From FW021-bin31 sp964647485 (GTDB lineage Bacteria > Bacteroidota > Bacteroidia > Chitinophagales > Chitinophagaceae): a stretch of DNA of 64,000 nt. Below the pieces are notes generated by a model, which did no database searches, had not been told where the DNA came from, and worked only from the letters and a program-made list of their open reading frames with translations. Positions 44,209-51,908 of the stretch are shown one piece after another. The translations under genes were made by a program, and so were the position numbers. Position 1 is the first letter of the stretch. Each line of letters begins with the position of its first letter. The stretch is taken from contig CAZYHV010000001.1 in NCBI GenBank assembly GCA_964647485.1, positions 1 through 64,000 on the forward strand, given 5' to 3'.

Positions 44209-44238
44209 CCGAAAAGTGGGGAATAATTCGGGTTAGCC
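44209..44238 (+). promoter_or_regulatory. Partial inverted copy C of the regulatory element
   Basis: The plus strand reads CCGAAAAGTGGGGAATAATT then CGGGTTAGCC. Aligned with copy A (minus strand), about 25 of 30 positions are identical. The 22-bp palindrome is not preserved beside it (only AACCATT at 44175-44181 recalls its edge). No plus-strand gene follows, so it is likely a relic; a small inverted repeat CTGTTA/TAACAG is at 44243-44259. Confidence 0.55.
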
Positions 44239-44300
44239 TACTCTGTTATCAATTAACAGGATAATAAGGCATATCATTCAAGAGCCTATTCCCTTTTGTT

Positions 44301-44528
44301 TCATTCTATTTTTCTGACTTTTCCGAACTGCCTAAGGACAAAAGTTAATTTTGAAGGTCTTGAAATTTCCCAGGAATGAAGGCAGAGCACAATTTCATCC
44401 GATTCGTTTTTCAGCACGGCAAAACCGTGCCCTTTTGGGGAGGTATTTTTGAAATCAAAAATTGTCTCATACCATTTTGCACTGCGATCGACATCCTTTA
44501 CGGCAATTATCGGGTTTGTTTTTGTCAT
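44301..44528 (-). pseudogene. Truncated VOC/glyoxalase-family gene
   Basis: The first 50 or so residues (NPIIAVKDVDRSAKWYETIFDF, FAVLKNESDEIVLCLHSWE) are a clear VOC-superfamily N-terminal half. After that the frame reads ISRPSKLTFVLRQFGKVRKIE and stops at 75 residues, whereas family members need about 115-125. The C-terminal metal-binding half is missing, so the gene is broken. It is 11 bp downstream of an intact VOC gene and ends next to the relic regulatory copy C. Confidence 0.7.
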
Positions 44529-44539
44529 TTTAACGATAA

Positions 44540-44956
44540 TTATTCGTGATACCCTTTTTCAACAAGGCGTTTTGAAATCCACCAATAGTTTCCACTCGGG
44601 TCAATAATTCCTGATTGTTGGTCTCCATAAGGCATATCTTCCGGTTCAAATTCTACTTTCGCTCCATATTCCTGCGCTCTTTTGTGGACCTCGTCCACGT
44701 TGTCTACATAAAGATAAAAGGCAGTACGCATATTTAGAAAGGGTGCTCTTGCCTGACTAATCATAAAACAAGAAGTCCCTATTTTCAAAATAACGTTGGC
44801 AATATCACCATTTTCGGGATTAATGGAACGGTTGATTTCTTCGGCGTAGAAGGCATTTTTCAAAAAAACAATTAACTCCGAAGGATTTTCTACAAAAAGA
44901 TATCCGTTTACGGTTCCAAATCCATCCGGACGATAGGTCTCAAATATTGGATTCAT
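44540..44956 (-). CDS. VOC family protein, PhnB-like
   Basis: The 138-residue protein has the paired beta-alpha-beta-beta-beta modules of the VOC superfamily in the PhnB-like branch. It has YLFVENPSELIVFLKNAF at the start and the late AKVEFEPEDMPYGDQQSGIIDPSGNYWWISKR typical of that branch. Substrate unknown. It follows the DinB gene by 10 bp and precedes the truncated VOC gene by 11 bp, so the three form a small unit of stress or detoxification type genes. Confidence 0.85.
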   Translation of the reverse strand: MNPIFETYRPDGFGTVNGYLFVENPSELIVFLKNAFYAEEINRSINPENGDIANVILKIGTSCFMISQARAPFLNMRTAFYLYVDNVDEVHKRAQEYGAKVEFEPEDMPYGDQQSGIIDPSGNYWWISKRLVEKGYHE

Positions 44957-44966
44957 AACGTTTATT

Positions 44967-45464
44967 TTATTGATATTTCATGGTTTCTTTTCCCAATGCT
45001 TTCCTCAATATCCCGATTTGTCCAATGTGATAGGCTTGATGATAATTGAGAAAAGTCCACAAATCTCTAATCGTACTGTCAAAGATACCTGATTTTGAAA
45101 TAGGAGAAGGGATTTTCTTACTTAAAATATCATCGGGAAGATGCGCCAATCCTTCTCGTACTTTTGGAAAGAGTTCATCCCATGCCGCAATTATTTCTTC
45201 TATATCGGGATAAGGATAATCGTCTAAGGCTTTGGTTTTCCCTTGTCCGGCGAATAGATCATCCCATTGATGTTTGACTGAAACGCCGGCGAATTGCGCA
45301 AAAACATAATTGGTATGAAAGAGATGTCCCGCGATGTATTTAATGTGATTCATCTGCGGATGAATGCGTTGGTTAGTTTCTTCATCCGTTAAATGAGCTA
45401 ACGAATTTTTAAACCATCTGTCCAACAAGTCAAATTGCTTTAGAAGTTGTGTTTTACTTTCCAT
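44967..45464 (-). CDS. DinB/YfiT-like metal-dependent protein
   Basis: The 165-residue protein (start at M in MESKTQLLKQF, 45464) is a four-helix DinB-superfamily protein. The three-histidine metal site is suggested by HIKYIAGHLFHTNYVF and NYHQAYHIGQIGILRK. The longer frame to 45512 adds 16 basic residues that are not part of the fold. Members are often thiol S-transferases or unknown hydrolases. It begins the unit with two VOC genes. Confidence 0.83.
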   Translation of the reverse strand: MESKTQLLKQFDLLDRWFKNSLAHLTDEETNQRIHPQMNHIKYIAGHLFHTNYVFAQFAGVSVKHQWDDLFAGQGKTKALDDYPYPDIEEIIAAWDELFPKVREGLAHLPDDILSKKIPSPISKSGIFDSTIRDLWTFLNYHQAYHIGQIGILRKALGKETMKYQ

Positions 45465-45996
45465 TTTATTATTCTTTTTATTGTAACGGTAGAGAACCAC
45501 GAAGTACCGCATAGTTACGCTAAGTTTTCTTTGCGTCCCTTTGCTCCTCTGCGCAGCTTTGCGTTACAACTCCAACAAAGTTATAACGCAGAGATTTCTA
45601 TTTAGCGGCTTCAAAGATATCTTCAAATGAAAATATGCCAATTTTTTAATTCTTTCATTGAAAATGGTAGAAACTGTGAGGTTTTCAAAGTCGTCATACT
45701 GAATCCGATAATCGAATCATTAGTGTTTTAGTTGATTCAATATCCGATTCGCACATTGCTGTCCACTTTCTATTGCGCCTTCCATATTATCCGGTCAACT
45801 GCTGCGCTCTGAACCTGCAAAAGTAACACGGTCATGGGTTTGGGAAAGCGTTGGTCCCAGCCGACAAATTTGCCCAGAGTTTATTTATAAAATGTAGCTC
45901 TTGAGTTGGACTGGAAAAAGTCCTTATTGCGCCCCCATATCTGTCAAAAATACGGTTTATTAATAGTTGGCATAAGTATTCCGGTTTTCCTGTATG
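45465..45996. other. Intergenic region with decayed coding remnant
   Basis: These 532 bp hold no intact gene. The minus strand at 45720-45880 contains the C-terminal remnant of a flavin amine oxidase, listed separately. The flank near 45500-45600 contains two copies of GCGTTACAAC/TAACGCAGAG-like sequence without clear structure. Confidence 0.6.
45720..45880 (-). pseudogene. Flavin-containing amine oxidase C-terminal remnant
   Basis: One minus-strand frame ending with TAA at 45722-45720 translates to HDRVTFAGSERSS, an in-frame TGA, then NMEGAIESGQQCANRIL and a short tail. This is the FAD-binding C-terminal signature of the amine oxidase family (FAGSE... and ...GA-ESG-RAA--IL). There is no start codon and no upstream domain, so it is a decayed fragment. 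Confidence 0.7.
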
Positions 45997-48405
45997 CTAA
46001 AATTTATAATTATACCCAATTCGGAAAATTTGGGTTTCTTTATAATCGACCTCCGTATAACTAAAATCTTCACCGGTCACCGTCTTTTTGGGCCGCATCG
46101 TATTGAGCAAATCCGTAGCATTGAAATAGATTTCACCCTGCCCTGCCTGGATGCTCTTTTTTAGTCCCAGATCCAAAGAAAAACGTTGACCTTCTTTTCC
46201 TTGAGGGATACGATCCGGAGCTATATAAATGCCGGTGAGTTGCGCCCTGAAACCGTGCGAAAAATCAAAATTATTATTCAACTTGACATTTCCGGATACA
46301 TTGGTTTGCTCCTCTCCTGTATAAGTTTGCGGTACGGGATACAGGTTTTCAACAGTAAACGCATTGATTTGATGCCGATAGATGTTTCCATTCAATTCGA
46401 GATCATAGCCATCCGTTATATTTTGTGTAAACACCATTTCTACACCGGTAAAATAACTTTTCCCGGCATTTTGAAAAATGTCGTAAATCAAATCGTTGTC
46501 CGGTGATCCGGTAGATATTTGTTGGATGGTATTTTTTTCAATGCGATGATAAGCCGCTGAGAACAAATAGCCTTTCTCCCAGCTGGTCTTGAATCCCAGC
46601 TCTACCTCATTGGTGAACTGTGGAATCAACCCGGGGTTTCCAATCTCTAAAATCTCGGCATCGTCATATTTGGGAAAAATGCGCAATTCCTCAACAGTCG
46701 GTCGATCTACCCGCCGGTTATAGAACAACGAAAGCCGATTGTTTTCATTGAATTTATACCCCACTTGGGCATTCACAAAAGGTTCAAAATAGTGATATCC
46801 CCGGCTTTCATAAACCGGATGATTGGGATTTACCTCGCTGTTTATGTGCATATATTCCATTCTCAATCCAAGTTCGGCAATCCAGTTTTCGGTTTCCACA
46901 TCATAGTTGGCATAAACAGCGGGAATCAATTCTTTATACTCGGCCCATCCTCCGGCATCAGGGTCAATGACAGAATTTTTTCCCGGCATAAAATCCATAT
47001 CTGAAGGAATATTGCGGTAGCGTATTTTGGCGCCGGTTTCCAGTTTCCCATATTTCAGGGGACGGGTATAATCCAGACCAAAGCTATAAATATGTTCTTT
47101 AGATTGGTAATCAAAAGCATCCGTTCCCTCAGAATGGGGTAAGATGTTGATAAAATTGTATTTTTTATGGCTATGTGTCAGGGAATAATCGAGGTTCATC
47201 TCAAGTTTATGTCCTGCTTCTTCAAATCGGTGTTCATAGTTAGCGGTAACTGCGGCCGTATTTTTATGGTCGTCCTCGGTCATTGTCCACAAGCGCTTCC
47301 GTTCTGAGAGGTCTTCATTAAAGACCGGCTCCTCCCCATCGTTGGTCTTCGATTTAAGCGTAAATGAACCGGCCAGGGTCAGGGTGTTGTTCCCATCGAT
47401 AAACCAATCCATCCCGGTTGTTCCATCGATATGATTGGCTTCTTTATCGCGTTTAAACTGTTGTTTAACTACTGAACCATCTTTATAGGTACGTGTGGTA
47501 AACCGGTTACTGTGTTGTACTTTACCATAGCGATCATCTACCTTTGCGAACAGATTGATCTTTTCGGTGCGATAATTAATGGAAGCAGAAGGGGAAATTT
47601 TCGGGGTGCGCAGAGATTGGGGACTGACCTCGGGGTAATTATCTTTTCGTTTCCACAATCCTCCCAGTCCTGCTGAAATTCCCAATTCTCCATTGAGGCC
47701 GGTTCGCTTTTCTTTTTTGGTAATGATATTAATGATTCCGGCGCTGCCATTGGCTTCGTGCCGTGCCGAAGGGTTGTTGATAATTTCAATCTTATCGATA
47801 TCTGAAGCCGGGATATCGTCTAACCCCCCTTGATTGTCGATTCCGGTTACAGCGCTTTGCCTGCCGTCAATCAAAATCAACACCTTATCGCTGCCTCTCA
47901 ATTTAACTTTATCGTCATCGGTAGTAACACCCGGCAGATTTCTCAAGGCCTGTAACATCGAACCACCCGATTGGGTAATGTTTTGATCGGCAGAGATGAT
48001 TTTTTTGTCCATCCTATTTCCTACCATATCGCGCCGGCCTGAAACCGTGACTTCACTCAGTTCCGTCGAATTTTCTTCTAACTTAATTTTACCGATATTT
48101 AAATTCTCTGACTGTTCGCCTATATAAACCGACTCCTGATGCGTCCGGTAACCGACATAAGTTATGTTAAGATAATATTTCTGAGGTCTTATATCTTCTA
48201 TTTTAAAGTTTCCTTTTTCATCGGTTACTGCTCCATTTACAATCGTACTATCTTTAGCAGTATTCAGGGTGATGTTGACAGACGGCAGCGGTTTTTCATT
48301 CGATTTATCCACAACTTTACCAAAAACCGTCACACGGGTCTGTCCCATTGACACAATCCCAAAAGAAAAAAACACCAGCGAAAATAAAATACTCACCTTA
48401 ACCAT
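45997..48405 (-). CDS. TonB-dependent receptor-like outer membrane beta-barrel protein
   Basis: The protein has a signal peptide, a CarboxypepD_reg-like domain (VTVFGKVVDKSNEKPLPSVN), a plug domain (MLQALRNLPGVTTDDDKVKLRG, INNPSARHEANGSAGIINIITKK) and an OMP_b-brl_3 type barrel ending YNYKF. The SSARHEANGSAGIINI-type sequence defines the outer membrane beta-barrel family that often lacks a paired SusD. I place the start at 48405 (MVKVSILFSLVFFS), because the longer frame to 48465 adds 20 residues before the signal peptide. Its substrate is unknown; no SusD or enzyme gene is adjacent. Confidence 0.88.
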   Translation of the reverse strand: MVKVSILFSLVFFSFGIVSMGQTRVTVFGKVVDKSNEKPLPSVNITLNTAKDSTIVNGAVTDEKGNFKIEDIRPQKYYLNITYVGYRTHQESVYIGEQSENLNIGKIKLEENSTELSEVTVSGRRDMVGNRMDKKIISADQNITQSGGSMLQALRNLPGVTTDDDKVKLRGSDKVLILIDGRQSAVTGIDNQGGLDDIPASDIDKIEIINNPSARHEANGSAGIINIITKKEKRTGLNGELGISAGLGGLWKRKDNYPEVSPQSLRTPKISPSASINYRTEKINLFAKVDDRYGKVQHSNRFTTRTYKDGSVVKQQFKRDKEANHIDGTTGMDWFIDGNNTLTLAGSFTLKSKTNDGEEPVFNEDLSERKRLWTMTEDDHKNTAAVTANYEHRFEEAGHKLEMNLDYSLTHSHKKYNFINILPHSEGTDAFDYQSKEHIYSFGLDYTRPLKYGKLETGAKIRYRNIPSDMDFMPGKNSVIDPDAGGWAEYKELIPAVYANYDVETENWIAELGLRMEYMHINSEVNPNHPVYESRGYHYFEPFVNAQVGYKFNENNRLSLFYNRRVDRPTVEELRIFPKYDDAEILEIGNPGLIPQFTNEVELGFKTSWEKGYLFSAAYHRIEKNTIQQISTGSPDNDLIYDIFQNAGKSYFTGVEMVFTQNITDGYDLELNGNIYRHQINAFTVENLYPVPQTYTGEEQTNVSGNVKLNNNFDFSHGFRAQLTGIYIAPDRIPQGKEGQRFSLDLGLKKSIQAGQGEIYFNATDLLNTMRPKKTVTGEDFSYTEVDYKETQIFRIGYNYKF

Positions 48406-48620
48406 AAAAGAAGGGGAATGGAAGGGATTTTTAAAACCAATAAATTTTCCTGCTAATAACAACATACCGTATTTCTTACCTTACTCCTTCCAACTACATT
48501 CTACCTTAGAACATACCGGGACACCGTAATTTTATCCTCGTTTTTGTATAGTCCCATAACAATAATGATACCAAAACGAGGCTTTCATTTCATAAATAGA
48601 AGTACATATAAACTTGACAA

Positions 48621-48639
48621 ATTCACTTCGTGAGTGAAT
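48621..48639. repeat. Perfect inverted repeat, 7-bp arms
   Basis: ATTCACT and AGTGAAT flank a 5-nt centre. The repeat is in a 317-bp non-coding gap (48406-48722) between two minus-strand genes. A TTGACA string precedes it on the plus strand, but no plus-strand gene follows. It could be an operator for the TonB receptor or chance. Confidence 0.35.
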
Positions 48640-48722
48640 ACCAGAAAAACAGGCACTACGGTTATTACAGATGAGACCCTTAAAAACCGAATTCATGCTG
48701 CCAATAGAGATAGCCCTTTATA

Positions 48723-49202
48723 TTATTTGTTCGTCGCCTTCTTTTTATTCTGATTGATAAAATAAATGATCTTCGTCTTTACACCGAAATTCCGTGCTTT
48801 TTTTGTATTCTTCCCCATTAAAATGTCAATCCTGTTGTGCCAGCGGGCATTCATCTTATCTTTTACTAAATAAAACCCTTCCAATCCCTTGATTTTGATT
48901 TTGCTGTTATGTCGGAGCCCCTTTTTCAGAAGGTCTGGTGAAACTGCAATACATTTTGTTTCCTCTCTCAAGGTATCTCCCCAGGCTCCCACATTAGAAA
49001 GATTAACTTTCGTTTGGTAGGCTACAGTATTGTACGCCGAGGCGCTAACTTGCAGGGTATCTCCATATTTTTTAAATTCGGCTTTCCAGCTATTCTTTCC
49101 TCCCCGAGAATTGCAGGATAGCAATGAGAAAGATATTCCTCCTAAAGAGAAAAAAATGAACAATATGATCCGTATTTTCTGATAAAGCGTATTGATATTC
49201 AT
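48723..49202 (-). CDS. 3D-domain lipoprotein (MltA/RlpA-like double-psi barrel)
   Basis: From ATG 49202 the product is 159 residues with a lipoprotein signal (SLLSC, C30). The C-terminal domain has SASAYNTVAYQT, GAWGDTL, KCIAVSPDLLKKGL and FYLVKDKMNARWHNRIDILMG. The last two contain the conserved aspartates of the 3D domain, the catalytic unit of MltA-like lytic transglycosylases. It may cut or bind peptidoglycan. The longer frame to 49262 adds a second hydrophobic stretch and is less likely. Confidence 0.85.
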   Translation of the reverse strand: MNINTLYQKIRIILFIFFSLGGISFSLLSCNSRGGKNSWKAEFKKYGDTLQVSASAYNTVAYQTKVNLSNVGAWGDTLREETKCIAVSPDLLKKGLRHNSKIKIKGLEGFYLVKDKMNARWHNRIDILMGKNTKKARNFGVKTKIIYFINQNKKKATNK

Positions 49203-49326
49203 AGAAACCATGACTATAATATAAGCATTAAAACGGAACCAAACAAATGGAGAGCCGACCAAAAATCAGAATTAGATATAAATACCTCCCGATAACTTTG
49301 AACCAACAGTCTCTTCTCATTCCCTT
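49203..49326. other. Short intergenic spacer
   Basis: No gene, promoter or hairpin that I can support lies in this stretch between the 3D-domain gene and the cupin remnant. Confidence 0.4.
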
Positions 49327-49482
49327 TTACTGTTGATTGGCTTCCTGATATTCTTCATCAGTGACGGGTTTTCCCCAGATTACATTTCCCCCCCCATCTT
49401 TATCATTGATGATGGCGATATGCACTATTTTACTATCGGCTGATGCACTGTGCCAGTGCGGTACATTGTAGGGGTCAATAAG
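49327..49482 (-). pseudogene. Cupin C-terminal remnant
   Basis: The minus strand encodes LIDPYNVPHWHSASADSKI, then VHIAIINDKDGGGNVIWG, KPVTDEEYQ and a TAA at 49329-49327. PHWH and the strand pattern are the C-terminal half of a cupin of the kind fused to or found beside carboxymuconolactone decarboxylase genes. Directly upstream is an in-frame TGA and no start codon. A long hairpin begins 23 bp upstream, at the truncation point. Confidence 0.65.
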
Positions 49483-49504
49483 TCAAAAGTAGTCCGGGTT
49501 TAAA

Positions 49505-49550
49505 GTGAGTTCTACGAAGATGTATTAACATAGCTCGATGTAGAACTCAC
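49505..49550. repeat. Hairpin with 11-bp perfect arms at truncation point
   Basis: GTGAGTTCTAC (49505-49515) and GTAGAACTCAC (49540-49550) are perfect inverted arms around 24 nt, and a nested ATGT/ACAT pair lies inside. An A-run follows on the plus strand, so it is not a usual terminator for minus-strand genes. It may be a small mobile repeat or its scar. Confidence 0.5.
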
Positions 49551-49629
49551 AAAAAAAGGGACTGCTTCCGGCTAACGTTTAATTTGCTTTACCTACTGTT
49601 TACTAACAAAACGTATTATTGAGCAGGTT

Positions 49630-50094
49630 CTATTTAGAAGCGTCAATCTCAATAATCTTCTTGTCATAGTTAGGATGATTCGGATCACTATAAGGAGAGA
49701 TAGTCCGCTTTATTTCTAAATCGGTATCTGTGAGTTTGCTGATTGCAAAGGTATCAGCAGGTTTTCCACTTTCATAAGTTCTGAATAGCCTTTTATTCTT
49801 AATCTTATAAGTTCCACTATCAATTGTCGTTCCTCCAAAGTTTACTTTTTCTTTAAAAGAATCATCTTTCCTAAAAAGGATATAGCTTCCCTTATCATAA
49901 ATGATTCCATGAACATCATCCTTCCCCGGATCATCTTTTAAAGGGAAAATTAGGTCTTTGCCGTTTAAAGTCCATTTCCCGACTATTTTAACTTTCAGGT
50001 GGTCACTACTCTGGTTTTTAGGCTGACTTTTATCCTTTTTACAACCTGTCATTGCGACCATTCCGATACCTACTAATAAGAGTAACTTTTTCAT
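49630..50094 (-). CDS. Lipocalin-like lipoprotein, function unknown
   Basis: The 154-residue protein has a lipoprotein signal peptide (VAMTGC, C18) and a lysine/aspartate-rich start after the cysteine (KKDK). IVGKWTLNGKD near residue 40 and strands such as FRTYESGKPADTFAISKLTDTDLEI fit the lipocalin-like families of Bacteroidota. No ligand or partner can be named. It is monocistronic. Confidence 0.7.
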   Translation of the reverse strand: MKKLLLLVGIGMVAMTGCKKDKSQPKNQSSDHLKVKIVGKWTLNGKDLIFPLKDDPGKDDVHGIIYDKGSYILFRKDDSFKEKVNFGGTTIDSGTYKIKNKRLFRTYESGKPADTFAISKLTDTDLEIKRTISPYSDPNHPNYDKKIIEIDASK

Positions 50095-50254
50095 AATCTT
50101 GATGTTTTTAAGCGTTAAAAAAATCCTTTCTATTTAATACAGATATATTCTAACTTGTTACCCCCCTTTGGTCTGTTTTTTAGTTTAGATCCCCTAATTG
50201 TGCTTCTTATAATAGTTTCATTTTATTCTTTTTTATTTAAAAATTCAATTTTAA

Positions 50255-51100
50255 TTAGGTCAAAGCCTTTTTAATCGCTTCTTGTAAAGAAGTCGTTGGT
50301 CGTCCAATGAGTTGGGAAAGCGTTTGGCTATCATCAAACAAATCACCTTTTGAAGCTCCTGTGTCATAACTGGCAAATGCATTTGCCAGGAAGTCGGGCA
50401 ATCCGGCTTGTTGTAAGGCATTGGCGAAATCTGTTTCCGAAAGATTTTGATACGGAATTTCTTTGTTCGCTTGCTTAGAGAGTTCTGCAGCCAAATCGGT
50501 TAGGGTATACGCAGTATCGCCTGCAAGTTCATACACTTTATCTTCAGCTTCTCCTCGACTCAGTATAACGGCAGCAGCTTCAGCATAATCATTTCGAGTA
50601 GCAGAGGCTATTTTGCCTTTTCCGGCACTGCCGATAAAAGCGCCTGCCTTTAAAGCACCCGGAATGGATACCGTATAATTTTCAGTGTACCACCCATTAC
50701 GTAGAATGATATAAGGTATACCGGAAGTTTTAATGGCTCCTTCAGTAGCTAGATGTTCAGGTGCTAAATTTAGGGTAGAGGTATCGGCATGGAGTAAACT
50801 GGTATAAACGATGCTTTTGATTTTTGCTTGTTGAGCTGCCTCGACAACATTTTTATGTTGTTTTTCCCGTTTTCCCACTTCACTTCCCGAAATCAATAAA
50901 AGGGAATCTATTCCTTTTAATGCTTCCTGAAGATGCTCGGGTTTGTCATAATCAAAGGCTCGGGCCTCAATGTCCAGATCTTTTACTTTTTCCGGACTAC
51001 GGACCAATGCTACTAAGTTATCGGCATTAATGCTGTTTTTCAAGTGAGCTACTACTAAACGACCCAATTGGCCGCTGGCTCCTGTGATGGCTATTTTCAT
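50255..51100 (-). CDS. NmrA-like NAD(P)-dependent oxidoreductase, QorB/YwnB type
   Basis: The 281-residue protein has an N-terminal Rossmann motif ITGASGQLG (residues 4-12) and the atypical SDR (NmrA/quinone oxidoreductase 2) pattern: VRSPEKV, IVYTSLLHAD, ILRNGWYTENY and YELAGDTAYT. It is a likely NAD(P)H-quinone reductase. The gene follows an Rrf2 regulator by 56 bp, with an inverted repeat between them that matches the one in front of the regulator. Confidence 0.9.
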   Translation of the reverse strand: MKIAITGASGQLGRLVVAHLKNSINADNLVALVRSPEKVKDLDIEARAFDYDKPEHLQEALKGIDSLLLISGSEVGKREKQHKNVVEAAQQAKIKSIVYTSLLHADTSTLNLAPEHLATEGAIKTSGIPYIILRNGWYTENYTVSIPGALKAGAFIGSAGKGKIASATRNDYAEAAAVILSRGEAEDKVYELAGDTAYTLTDLAAELSKQANKEIPYQNLSETDFANALQQAGLPDFLANAFASYDTGASKGDLFDDSQTLSQLIGRPTTSLQEAIKKALT

Positions 51101-51116
51101 TGGTTTATAGTTTTAA

Positions 51117-51135
51117 TGTAACAAATAATGTTACA
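51117..51135. promoter_or_regulatory. Rrf2 operator 2 (TGTAAC-N7-GTTACA)
   Basis: TGTAAC (51117-51122), 7 nt and GTTACA (51130-51135) form a perfect inverted repeat. It lies 16 bp upstream of the oxidoreductase start and matches operator 1 upstream of the regulator. It is probably bound by the Rrf2 protein encoded next to it. Confidence 0.75.
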
Positions 51136-51156
51136 ATTTTTAATAAAAAAATGGAC

Positions 51157-51564
51157 TTAGAATTGTTTGGCAAAATCTGCCAAGGTTTTTTCTTTTAAAA
51201 AGTGCATCATCATATGATGCGTTTCTTTGTTCAATTTATCTATCTTTTGATTAATTTGTTTCCCTATTTTACATTTTGGATTGGGATGCTGATTCTTCTT
51301 TCCAAGGATTTCCGAATTACTGATAGCAGAATATACCTCACTTAATGTAATTTTTTCACCGACTTTCTTGAGCTTGGTTCCTCCCTCTTTTCCTCTTCGG
51401 GTAATCACAAGCCCGGCATGATTCAAAACGCTAATTTCTTTCCTGACAATAACCGGATTAATATTGATACTGCCGGCAATCAAATCAGAGCCCAACCACT
51501 CCTCAGGCCTGTCTGCCAGAAGAGTCAAAATATGAATAGCCGTTGCAAATCTTGTATTGTTCAT
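51157..51564 (-). CDS. Rrf2 family transcriptional regulator, YwnA-like
   Basis: The 135-residue protein has an Rrf2 winged helix: RFATAIHILTLLADRPEEWLGSDLIAGSININPVIVRKEISVLNHAGLV, then the wing RRGKEGGTKL. It has only one cysteine (NPKCKIG). The Fe-S cysteine triad is absent, as in YwnA-type members that are thought to sense by thiol chemistry. It neighbours the oxidoreductase, as ywnA neighbours ywnB in other bacteria. Confidence 0.88.
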   Translation of the reverse strand: MNNTRFATAIHILTLLADRPEEWLGSDLIAGSININPVIVRKEISVLNHAGLVITRRGKEGGTKLKKVGEKITLSEVYSAISNSEILGKKNQHPNPKCKIGKQINQKIDKLNKETHHMMMHFLKEKTLADFAKQF

Positions 51565-51572
51565 ATCGGGGA

Positions 51573-51615
51573 CAAAGGTAAATCAAACATTTTAATTGTA
51601 ACAAAATTTATTACA
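51573..51615 (-). promoter_or_regulatory. Rrf2 gene promoter with operator 1 (TGTAAC-N7-ATTACA)
   Basis: On the minus strand a -7 element TACCTTTG (51580-51573) ends 8 nt before the start codon. Upstream, TGTAAC (51597-51602, plus-strand reading) and ATTACA (51610-51615) form a repeat like operator 2 with one mismatch. It covers the -33 region, which suits autorepression. Confidence 0.75.
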
Positions 51616-51710
51616 TTTAATTTCAAAAAATTTTGGAATGGAAGCAATTCTATCTCTGCACTTCGGGAAATGATTAGACACCAAAAGACTTTATTCTATT
51701 TAAAATTATA

Positions 51711-51908
51711 TCAAGATAAGAAAGCAGATAAGCTAGACCGATTTCCCTGTCCATATATTTTTCTTTTGATAATCAGTTGAGGAGAATTTAAATCTGTTTC
51801 CTTACCTTCGTAGGGAGGACTTGTTACAAAAAGAGTAAAAGAACGATTATTGGGAGGAATAGGAATTACAAAGGAACCATTTCGGGGAAGGCGAAATAAA
51901 CCTCTGAT
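51711..51908 (-). pseudogene. Possible decayed coding remnant
   Basis: A minus-strand frame without ATG runs between stops. It reads GLFRLPRNGSFVIPIPPNNRS, FTLFVTSPPYEGKETDL and NSPQLIIKRKIYGQGN. The preceding frame to the right (about 51870-51990) reads YLGGLKNTFVMNESEVYFAFPE. This looks like protein-coding sequence broken by a frameshift, but I do not recognise the family. The rest of the 51616-52072 gap holds nothing else that I can support. Confidence 0.35.

Noticed and set aside
51616..51710. A second riboswitch or small RNA in the gap after the Rrf2 operator
   Set aside because: I looked for conserved stem pairs or aptamer cores and found none.
51418..51780. A 120-codon plus-strand open frame across the Rrf2 start and operator
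   Set aside because: It is antisense to the YwnA-like regulator and passes through its promoter and operator, so it is not a credible gene.
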